Assembly: GCA_013140935.1 (NCBI GenBank)
Contig: JABFSD010000022.1
Location: 1 to 8,584, forward strand
Source of the DNA: Acidobacteriota bacterium
Lineage (GTDB): Bacteria > Acidobacteriota > Blastocatellia > RBC074
Reading direction: 5' to 3'
DNA length: 8,584 nt
Of this stretch, positions 1-4,935 are shown piece by piece (within the stretch, counting starts at the first letter, position 1; every line of letters starts with the position of its first letter). The notes beneath the pieces are model-generated. The model saw only the letters and a list, made by a program, of their open reading frames with translations, did not search any database and was not told the DNA's origin. Position numbers and translations under genes: made by a program.

Positions 1-181
1 CCACTTCCGGCAGCCGATTGCCTAAACGATTGAGCGCGGTTTGCCCGCGCGTCCCCCACGCCGCTTGCTCAGGGCGATTCCCTTGGGCGAAAGACGTGAG
101 AATGAATTGAAGGGATAAGAGAAACGAGCAAAGCACGTAAGTAACCACACGACGACCACCGGCCCGAAACTGCTGGCGCAT
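1..181 (-). CDS. Exported protein, N-terminal part only (runs off left edge)
   Basis: The minus strand opens with ATG at 181-179 and stays open for 60 codons to the window edge. A strong Shine-Dalgarno AAGGAG (revcomp of 190-195) lies 7 nt upstream and fixes the start. The N-terminus is a clear Sec signal peptide: basic n-region with RR at residues 10-11, hydrophobic core at about 12-31 (VVTYVL...LQFIL) and a probable cleavage after SFA, before QGN at 33-35. The RR pair is not followed by the other Tat consensus residues, so Sec is more likely. The mature part seen is hydrophilic (about 28 residues, QAAWGTRGQTALNRLGNRLP) and I recognise no family. It is co-directional with ftcD but separated by about 300 bases, so it is probably its own unit. 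Function unknown. Confidence 0.75.
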   Translation of the reverse strand, partial: MRQQFRAGGRRVVTYVLCSFLLSLQFILTSFAQGNRPEQAAWGTRGQTALNRLGNRLPEV

Positions 182-477
182 TGGGAAGCTCCTTGATTGC
201 CTGATTTTTTGGTTACCGCCGTAGATGGGAAACGGGAATTCCGCTCGGCGGCTTAATTACGAATTGTGGGTCGTAGGTAAGTGGTGGTGGATGCGGCTAC
301 ATTAGAGTGCCATAAAGAAATTAATATTACGCGATAAATCAGGGAAAACGCTGATGAGATGGGATGTTTCGCCTACATCGCCTTAGCTAATTAATGCTAG
401 GGCCAGTCCATCAGTGGCAGTTTAACTGGTGTGACAGGTTGAGAGTCTGCCTCTCTACTTCTGTGTGTGAGTCGCCG
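182..477. other. Intergenic region between ftcD 3' end and the exported protein gene
   Basis: About 300 bases without a supportable gene. It holds the Shine-Dalgarno of the minus-strand gene to its left. An AT-rich patch at about 300-345 contains TAATAT-like hexamers on the minus strand, but I found no paired -35 box. At 384-400 TAGC and GCTA flank an AT-rich core, and at 418-428 there is an 11-bp palindrome CAGTTTAACTG. A short GAGAG/CTCTC hairpin at 441-455 lies just past the ftcD stop but has no T-run. These are weak signals. The promoter of the left gene probably lies in 200-350. Confidence 0.4.
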
Positions 478-2049
478 TCATCGCGGATACATCTTAAAAA
501 ATCTTTCTTCTACGCCCACGACTGCGTCCTGTCCGCGCGTCAGCATCTCGTCGAGTTCGGCACGATGGCGATTTGTGAATTCAGGATCGGCTATCGAACC
601 CAGACACGTAAAAATTTGATAAGCCGCGCCGCGCAAAGCCGTGAGCGCGAGTTGTGCGCCGACGGCCAAATCGGCGAAGGCGATGGGATTGCCGATCTCG
701 CTGAGTTCGTCGAGCAAATCAAGAATCTCTGACGCATTGCCTGCTACGCGCAGCCGCAAGGTAACCAGTGCTTTCGTGGCTTCTTCAATCGCGCCGTCCC
801 GTGCCAGCCGTTCTGCTTCACTGGCGCGCGGCATGCGAATGGCGTCCAAAGCGCGTTCCTGACTGTCGGAATCTTCGGGAATCGCGGCGCGCAGATCGTC
901 AGACAAATCATCGAGTTGCGCGATCAACTCACGAATCTCAGCCTCTACATTTTCATACTTTTTCTTGCCGAGCGTGAGATTGCCGGTCATCACGCCGAGC
1001 GCCGCCGCCAGCGAACCCGCATAAGCCGCAACGCTGCCGCCGCCCGGACTCAAATCGCCTGCTGCTACGGCCTCGTGCAAAGAACCGAGCCATGGCAGTT
1101 CGGTTTCGGTTTCAATCATTGCCGCTACGTTCGCGTCATAATCTTCCAACGCGGCTTGCAAACGATTTTCTAAAATCAGGTCGTCGCTGAAATCCTCAAA
1201 GCGCAGGTAATAATCGGCGCAAGCCGCCAACGCTGCTTGCGGCACGAGGCCGACGATTTCGCTGCCGACAATCGCGACGCCGTAACGGTCGGCTTCGAGC
1301 TTGACCAACTCAAAGGCGCGGAACATCGGCGAGGCTTCGTGATTGACCAGATTCATCGTGACTTGCACGAGACCGCGATTTTTAAGCTCTACGCCCAGCG
1401 CCTTGACGTAATGCAACCCGCCGCTGCTGCCGCGCACGGCGCGCGCAATCTGCTTGGCGATGTTCAAATCATCCGTACCAAGATTGATGTTGTAAGCAAT
1501 CAACGGCGCGCGCGCTCCCACGGCTACGGCTCCGGCAGTGGGGTGCAACATCGGTTCGCCAAAATCAGGCTGTCGCGCCGGATTGAGTTCGACTTCGCGG
1601 CGCAAGCCTTCAAATTCACCTTTGCGCACGTCGGCCAGATTCACGCGAGTAGGTTTCGTCGCGGCCTTTTCATAAAGATAGACCGGAATTTTCAACTCGC
1701 GTGCAATGCGTTCGCCCGCGCGCTGGGCCAGTTCGATGCAATCATCCATCGTCACGCCTTTGATCGGCACGAAAGGCAACACGTCCAGCGCGCCCATGCG
1801 CGGATGCGCACCGTGGTGTTGCGTGAGATCAATCAACTGCGCAGCCTTCGCCGCCGCGCGTACGGCGGCTTCGACACAGGCATCGGGTTCGCCTGCGTAA
1901 GTGATGACCGAACGGTGATGATCGCTATCCATCTCACGGTCTAACACGAATACGCCGCGCACGGCGGCAATCGCATCGGCGATTTGGTCTACGACTTCAG
2001 CATCGCGTCCTTCGCTGAAATTGGGGACGCATTCGACAATTTTTTTCAT
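478..2049 (-). CDS. ftcD: Bifunctional glutamate formimidoyltransferase / formimidoyl-THF cyclodeaminase
   Basis: Cytosolic enzyme of histidine degradation and one-carbon metabolism. The first domain moves the formimino group from N-formimino-L-glutamate to tetrahydrofolate; the second releases ammonia to give 5,10-methenyl-THF. The 523 residues match the fused form (animal enzyme about 541). The N-terminal transferase domain starts with VECVPNFSEGRD (5-16) and carries HHGAHPRMGALDV (78-90); its His82 has the same number as the catalytic His of the pig enzyme. The C-terminal transferase domain spans about 180-310. The cyclodeaminase domain runs from about 318 to the end and contains the family signature DLSPGGGSVAAYAGSLAAAL (332-351). 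It looks intact. ATG at 2049 begins the conserved domain directly, though no good Shine-Dalgarno precedes it. No other hut genes are visible. The A7 run in codons 2-4 is a possible slippage site. Confidence 0.95.
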   Translation of the reverse strand: MKKIVECVPNFSEGRDAEVVDQIADAIAAVRGVFVLDREMDSDHHRSVITYAGEPDACVEAAVRAAAKAAQLIDLTQHHGAHPRMGALDVLPFVPIKGVTMDDCIELAQRAGERIARELKIPVYLYEKAATKPTRVNLADVRKGEFEGLRREVELNPARQPDFGEPMLHPTAGAVAVGARAPLIAYNINLGTDDLNIAKQIARAVRGSSGGLHYVKALGVELKNRGLVQVTMNLVNHEASPMFRAFELVKLEADRYGVAIVGSEIVGLVPQAALAACADYYLRFEDFSDDLILENRLQAALEDYDANVAAMIETETELPWLGSLHEAVAAGDLSPGGGSVAAYAGSLAAALGVMTGNLTLGKKKYENVEAEIRELIAQLDDLSDDLRAAIPEDSDSQERALDAIRMPRASEAERLARDGAIEEATKALVTLRLRVAGNASEILDLLDELSEIGNPIAFADLAVGAQLALTALRGAAYQIFTCLGSIADPEFTNRHRAELDEMLTRGQDAVVGVEERFFKMYPR

Positions 2050-2073
2050 AAGTCATTTGGGGCAACGTTCAGA

Positions 2074-2099
2074 TTTGACTACGTTTGACCGCGATTGTA
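2074..2099 (-). promoter_or_regulatory. Possible -10 box and repeated TTTGAC sites upstream of ftcD
   Basis: On the minus strand TACAAT (revcomp of 2094-2099) matches the sigma70 -10 consensus in five of six positions and would give a leader of roughly 40 nt. I see no good -35 partner. Just inside the predicted transcript, TTTGAC occurs twice on the plus strand (2074-2079 and 2084-2089), 10 bp apart, which is one helical turn and could be a binding site. Both calls are weak and rest on short matches. Confidence 0.25.
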
Positions 2100-2147
2100 G
2101 CCAGTGCCGCAGCCATAAGGGAAGCCTCGCGCACCTTGCCTCAAACG

Positions 2148-2264
2148 GAATTGGACAGGATTCACAGGATTTTCAGGATTTACGGGATGATATTAACGCG
2201 ACGCATCACGACTTTTTTTTGTCATCCGGTAAATCCTGAAAATCCTGTGAATCCTGTCCAATTC
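2148..2264. repeat. Large inverted repeat (43-bp arms) built from 9-nt CAGGATT units
   Basis: The arms are 2148-2190 and 2222-2264, complementary at 42 of 43 positions (the one mismatch is G2184 against G2228), with a 31-nt spacer containing T8 (2213-2220). Each arm is internally periodic: ACAGGATTC, ACAGGATTT, TCAGGATTT, ACGGGATGA at 2155-2190. From memory, CAGGATT/AATCCTG repeats of this kind are dispersed in many bacterial genomes and are often mistranslated as NPVNPV-like peptides; I could not verify this here. It sits between the divergent ftcD and response-regulator genes, so it may insulate them or form a strong cruciform or RNA hairpin. It encodes no transposase and is not a CRISPR, since there are no unique spacers between the units. 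Confidence 0.9.
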
Positions 2265-2371
2265 ACCTTTGCCCCGCGTGGCAACCCACAGTCCCACGCT
2301 CGTACTCGCCGCCTGTTGAGCCTTGCGCCGCCGTGCCACTATTGCCCGACCGATAAGGAGCGCAATAAGCT
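2265..2371 (+). promoter_or_regulatory. Leader of the response regulator gene with Shine-Dalgarno and weak promoter
   Basis: This short stretch precedes the plus-strand gene cluster. TTGAGC (2316-2321) and TATTGC (2340-2345) are separated by 18 bp and resemble a weak sigma70 promoter. The strong AAGGAG at 2355-2360 precedes ATG 2372 by 11 nt and ATG 2381 by 20 nt, favouring the first ATG. Only the ribosome binding site is convincing. Confidence 0.35.
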
Positions 2372-3133
2372 ATGCACGATATGTCAATACTCATCGCCGA
2401 AGACAACGTTGCCCAACGCACCTATTTACGCGAATTGCTCGAACGCAAGTTCGGCGATTACGGGCCCATTCTCGAAGCGCCCGACGGCGACACCGTCGTC
2501 AAACTCGCGCTCGAACATCGTCCGCAACTGTGCGTACTCGACATTCAAATGCCGGGGCTGTCGGGCGTGAAAGCGGCGCGCGCCATCTGGAAAGGCTTTC
2601 CCGCCGCGCGCATCATTTTCTGGACGCAGTTTCCGCACGAGATTTACATCAACGAAATCCGCAAGCTGGTCAGGCAAGTGCAACCGCAACCCGCTTACGG
2701 ATTCATTGACAAGAACAATCCCGAAGGCCGCTTCCTGCGCTTCGTCGCCACCGTACTCGAAGACGGCGCGGATATGATTGATCCGAATTTCAAAGACGCT
2801 TTCACGCATCCACTGCTGACCGACTTTGAAGCCGAGGCGCTTTATTTTTTGGCTTTGGGATTGTCGAACTGGGCCATCGCGCGCAAATGCCATCTGAGTT
2901 TGCGCGGCGTCGAAAGCCGCTTGACGACGCTCTATGAAAAACTGTTGCCGACGAATGCGGAAGGTACGGCGGATGAAGGCTTCGACAAGCTGGCGTTCAA
3001 CATTCGCACGAAGGCTTATTTCGAGGCACTGCGGCGCGGACTCATCAATCAGGACGAACTGGCTAAGGCGAGCGATGAGTTGGAGAAATGGTTAGAGAAG
3101 GATCGGAAGAAATATGCGATGGAACAAAAATAA
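2372..3133 (+). CDS. NarL/LuxR-type response regulator
   Basis: Cytoplasmic transcription regulator of a two-component system. Residues 5-125 form a receiver domain with all key positions present: acidic pair E10/D11, phosphoacceptor D57 in VLDIQMPGLSG, T85 and K114. Residues about 150-235 form a LuxR-type helix-turn-helix: LTDFEAEALYFLALGLSNWAI aligns with the usual LTxRExEVLxLxAxGxSNxEI, followed by a recognition-helix region (LRGVESRLTTLYEKL). About ten extra residues (GTADEGFDKLA) interrupt the usual spacing before the last helix. The charged C-terminal tail, residues 234-253, is not typical. The domain order is NarL-like, and such regulators normally pair with HisKA_3 kinases; the only kinase here is at 4928-8155, a likely but unproven partner. 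Its 3' end overlaps the next gene by 20 nt, suggesting translational coupling. Confidence 0.9.
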   Translation: MHDMSILIAEDNVAQRTYLRELLERKFGDYGPILEAPDGDTVVKLALEHRPQLCVLDIQMPGLSGVKAARAIWKGFPAARIIFWTQFPHEIYINEIRKLVRQVQPQPAYGFIDKNNPEGRFLRFVATVLEDGADMIDPNFKDAFTHPLLTDFEAEALYFLALGLSNWAIARKCHLSLRGVESRLTTLYEKLLPTNAEGTADEGFDKLAFNIRTKAYFEALRRGLINQDELAKASDELEKWLEKDRKKYAMEQK

Positions 3134-3728
3134 AACTGCGATTTTTCAACCAGCGATGAAAGCTCTGACGGCTGTCAGCTTGTTGTGTTTCTCAACCAAC
3201 AGCCAGACGAAATCACCTGCTCATCGGACTGATAAGTTCGATTATGCCAAACAAATCGGCATCGTCTCTTTTGCCGCTGAACAAGTACCCTGTTTGGACA
3301 TCGCCAACACATCGTTGCAAGCGGGCGATAAAATCACGTTGATCGCGCCCGGCAAACCGCAACGCACAGGACAAGCCAGCATTGTCAAAAAGCTCGGTAA
3401 GAACTGCCCCAGCCGTGCAGATGAAGCTGACCCGAACGAAAGCCATTACGAAATCAAGCTGTCGCAAGGCAGCTTTGCCGCGCCTGCTGTCGCATTTGCC
3501 GTCGCTAAATCAACCGCCGCTTTTGCGGCTAAAGCCGGCTTGACGAACGCAGACCTTGATGGCGACGGTCAGGTAGAATCTTTTCGAGAATGTACTAGCC
3601 AGGAAGGCGTGCATTTCACTGTATGGACAGGAAAACCGTTGCAAGGCAAACGTCGTTGGCACTATTACTATTACCTCGGTTATGACGTGGAACCGAACTG
3701 CAAAGGAAACGAAGCCCGCGAACCGTAA
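3114..3728 (+). CDS. Small secreted protein with a DxDGDG motif, function unknown
   Basis: A 204-residue protein that begins inside the response regulator gene (20-nt overlap). GGAAG at 3105-3109 and GAAGGA at 3097-3102 can serve as its ribosome binding site; an alternative ATG at 3156 (residue 15) has none. Residues 1-30 look like an export signal: basic start RWNKNK, then ALTAVSLLCF. A loop DLDGDGQVE at 147-155 resembles calcium-binding DxDxDG loops of FG-GAP or EF-hand type, but position 12 of a canonical EF loop is Arg, so EF-hand is doubtful. The C-terminus is aromatic, with WTGKPLQGKRRWHYYYYLGY at about 171-190. I recall similar DLDGDGxxE...W proteins of unknown function in Acidobacteria, unverified. 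Adjacent to signalling genes, it might sense or modify something in the periplasm, but nothing here shows that. Confidence 0.75.
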   Translation: MRWNKNKTAIFQPAMKALTAVSLLCFSTNSQTKSPAHRTDKFDYAKQIGIVSFAAEQVPCLDIANTSLQAGDKITLIAPGKPQRTGQASIVKKLGKNCPSRADEADPNESHYEIKLSQGSFAAPAVAFAVAKSTAAFAAKAGLTNADLDGDGQVESFRECTSQEGVHFTVWTGKPLQGKRRWHYYYYLGYDVEPNCKGNEAREP

Positions 3729-3729
3729 C

Positions 3730-3735
3730 AAGGAG
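3730..3735 (+). promoter_or_regulatory. Shine-Dalgarno fixing the start of the tandem RHH gene
   Basis: AAGGAG lies 9 nt before ATG 3745. The same frame is open further upstream to an ATG at 3682, but that start would lie within the preceding gene, has no ribosome binding site, and would add 21 residues unlike the domain. The position of this site decides for 3745. Confidence 0.75.
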
Positions 3736-3744
3736 TACGAGACA

Positions 3745-4212
3745 ATGAAATATGTGATCGAAACGAAACTTCCAACCGAGTTGCTCAATCAGACTGAGCG
3801 CGCAGCAAGAAGTTTATCCCTCGCAACCAACGACTACCTGCAACAGGCCTTGCATGAGAAGGTAGGCCAATGGATTGATAATCAACTCAGTCAAGAAAGC
3901 CGCCTTAGCTCATCTGATGGCGTGCCGGTTCGCACGATGCTGTCAGAAGAATTGATGGGGCAAGTTGAACGCGCTGCCGCAGATTTTGGTTTGTCGGCAG
4001 ATGACTTTCTGCATCAAGCCTTGCAAGAGAAAGTGACTCGCCTGCCACAAGACATAACTCACAAAGAGGAGATGGATCGCGCCATCGAGCACATCTTCGA
4101 GAAAAACGGTGAACTGTTTTGCCGCCTTGCCGAATGGCCGAAGGGTGAGAAAGAACAGGAGCAGGAGCAGGATCGGAAGCAGTACGCAACAAAGCAAAGC
4201 GCAAATCCATAA
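3745..4212 (+). CDS. Tandem ribbon-helix-helix protein, probable antitoxin or regulator
   Basis: A 155-residue cytosolic protein with two copies of a 34-residue unit, at 7-40 and 64-97, identical at 18 of 34 positions without gaps. Each unit has the pattern of a ribbon-helix-helix (Arc/CopG-like) domain: a short beta strand (TKLP / TMLS), a first helix (ELLNQTERAA / ELMGQVERAA), a turn, and a second helix ending in QALxEKV. Two units in one chain would form a DNA-binding fold without dimerising, though tetramers are possible. Residues 108-130 form a C-terminal helix sharing 10 of 23 positions with the tail of the AbrB-like antitoxin two genes on, including MD, LF/LY and RLAE. In antitoxins such tails bind the toxin, so a role with the Doc toxin is inferred. 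A polar Glu/Gln/Lys tail follows (133-155). It is 16 nt after the secreted-protein gene. Confidence 0.75.
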   Translation: MKYVIETKLPTELLNQTERAARSLSLATNDYLQQALHEKVGQWIDNQLSQESRLSSSDGVPVRTMLSEELMGQVERAAADFGLSADDFLHQALQEKVTRLPQDITHKEEMDRAIEHIFEKNGELFCRLAEWPKGEKEQEQEQDRKQYATKQSANP

Positions 4213-4215
4213 TTC

Positions 4216-4245
4216 GGTTGTCAATCAACCTTGTCGCGTTAGAAT
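4216..4245 (+). promoter_or_regulatory. Promoter of the abrB-doc operon with overlapping inverted repeat
   Basis: TTGTCA (4218-4223) and TAGAAT (4240-4245), 16 bp apart, each match five of six sigma70 consensus bases, giving a predicted start near 4252. The -35 box lies within a perfect 5-bp-arm inverted repeat GGTTGTCAATCAACC (4216-4230), a plausible operator for the antitoxin or the RHH protein. Type II toxin-antitoxin operons are usually repressed by their own antitoxin at such sites. It lies in the only gap of more than 20 nt inside the plus-strand cluster, which supports a separate start of transcription. Confidence 0.55.
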
Positions 4246-4247
4246 GC

Positions 4248-4297
4248 TTGGGGAAGTTATCCATTAAACATAAACATAAACAGATTGGAGAAGTTAT
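4248..4297 (+). repeat. Leader repeats: duplicated RBS-like element flanking three TAAACA units
   Basis: TTGGGGAAGTTAT (4248-4260) and TTGGAGAAGTTAT (4285-4297) are identical at 12 of 13 positions. Only the second is followed by G and so contains the ATG start of the AbrB gene; the first reads ATC at that point. Between them, TAAACA is repeated three times in tandem (4265-4282). The layout suggests duplication of the ribosome binding region, or paired operator sites for an AbrB-type protein, which tends to bind AT-rich DNA. Confidence 0.7.
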
Positions 4298-4535
4298 GAC
4301 CGCAACACAGATTGTCACCGTCAACGAAACCGCTGGCTTCACCTTGACGCCGGAATGGTTGCAACAAATCGGCGTCAAAGCAGGTGACCAAATCGAGATT
4401 GTCGTGAACGAACGCTCTCTCACGGTTCGCTCCCTCGAGCGCCACGAGATCGCAGAGAAAATGGATCAGATCGTTGAGTCCCTGATGGAGCGGCGGCGTG
4501 GCTTGTATGAACGTTTAGCCGAAGGCGCAAAATGA
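4296..4535 (+). CDS. AbrB/MazE/SpoVT-type antitoxin
   Basis: A 79-residue cytosolic protein. Residues 4-46 fit the swapped-hairpin AbrB fold: IVTVNETAGFTLTPEWLQQI, then GVKAGDQIEIVVNERSLTVR, matching the family pattern of strand, Pro-containing turn, LGxKxGDxIxI and closing strands. Such proteins dimerise, bind operator DNA and repress their operon. Residues 54-76 form a C-terminal helix (IAEKMDQ...GLYERLAEGA), the kind of tail that neutralises the partner toxin. The start at 4296 is chosen because GGAG at 4287-4290 lies 5 nt upstream; extension to an ATG at 4218 would add 26 unlikely residues across the promoter. The Doc toxin gene begins 19 nt downstream, and AbrB-type antitoxins are known partners of Doc-family toxins. 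Confidence 0.85.
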   Translation: MTATQIVTVNETAGFTLTPEWLQQIGVKAGDQIEIVVNERSLTVRSLERHEIAEKMDQIVESLMERRRGLYERLAEGAK

Positions 4536-4558
4536 AAGCTGTCATTGGCTGCTTATGA
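4532..4558 (+). other. Eight-codon mini-ORF bridging antitoxin stop and toxin start
   Basis: ATG at 4532 overlaps the antitoxin stop as ATGA (4532-4535). The frame reads MKAVIGCL and ends at TGA 4556-4558, which overlaps the toxin ATG as a second ATGA (4555-4558). GAAGG at 4521-4525 sits 6 nt before the mini-ORF ATG, while the toxin ATG itself has no clear Shine-Dalgarno. This looks like a two-step reinitiation bridge that would tie toxin synthesis to antitoxin translation. The peptide itself need not have a function. Confidence 0.4.
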
Positions 4559-4935
4559 TCTTCCCCGGCAAAGCCAAAGTACTCGAATATCACGCGCTCC
4601 AAATTGAAGCATTTGGCGGCTCGCACGGGCTGCGCGACGAGGGCGCTCTCGAATCAGCACTCATGGCTGCACAGAATCGCTACGATTACGAAGGCGCTGA
4701 TTTAGCGACTTGCGCCGCTACTTACGCCTTTCACTTGTGTAAAGCACATGCCTTTATTGACGGCAATAAACGCGTCGCGGCAGTCGTGGCGGAACTCGTC
4801 GTAGAAATCAATCAAGCTATGTTAAATGCCACCGATGATGAGATGGAAGCATTGATTCTCGGCATCGCAGACAGCCGTATCATCCGCGAAGAAGTTGAAC
4901 AACGTTTCGCACAATGGATAACGCCGCTTGCCTAA
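4555..4935 (+). CDS. doc: Doc-family (Fic-fold) toxin of a type II toxin-antitoxin module
   Basis: A 126-residue protein, the same length as P1 Doc. The N-terminal part has the family hallmark HALQIEAFGGSHGLRDEGAL (13-32), followed by ESAL. The catalytic motif is HAFIDGNKR (65-73), of the Doc type HxFxD[AG]NKR rather than the AMPylating Fic type HPFxxGNGR. Doc proteins phosphorylate EF-Tu and halt translation; the same reaction is expected here from the intact motif, with His65, Asp69, Asn71, Lys72 and Arg73 all present. The antitoxin gene lies 19 nt upstream, linked by an 8-codon mini-ORF. The 3' end overlaps the predicted kinase start by 8 nt. The start codon lacks a good ribosome binding site, as expected for a coupled toxin. 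No upstream in-frame ATG is available before the antitoxin stop region. Confidence 0.9.
   Translation: MIFPGKAKVLEYHALQIEAFGGSHGLRDEGALESALMAAQNRYDYEGADLATCAATYAFHLCKAHAFIDGNKRVAAVVAELVVEINQAMLNATDDEMEALILGIADSRIIREEVEQRFAQWITPLA

Noticed and set aside
441..455. Hairpin GAGAG/CTCTC as the ftcD terminator
   Set aside because: The stem is only 5 bp and there is no T-run on the minus strand after it.
1237..1944. Plus-strand open frame of 235 codons opposite ftcD
   Set aside because: ftcD is unambiguous on the other strand; the product shows no family pattern and is typical of an antisense frame.
2148..2264. Possible CRISPR array from short repeated units
   Set aside because: The units are 9 nt, contiguous and arranged as an inverted repeat without unique spacers; no cas genes are present.
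2085..2570. Plus-strand open frame through the inverted repeat into the response regulator
   Set aside because: The repeated RIHRIFRIYG and NPENPVNPV segments are translations of the palindromic repeat, and the rest is an out-of-frame reading of the regulator.
4218..4295. Extended N-terminus for the AbrB protein from ATG 4218
   Set aside because: It would run across the promoter and repeat-rich leader, lacks a ribosome binding site, and the conserved domain begins right after ATG 4296.
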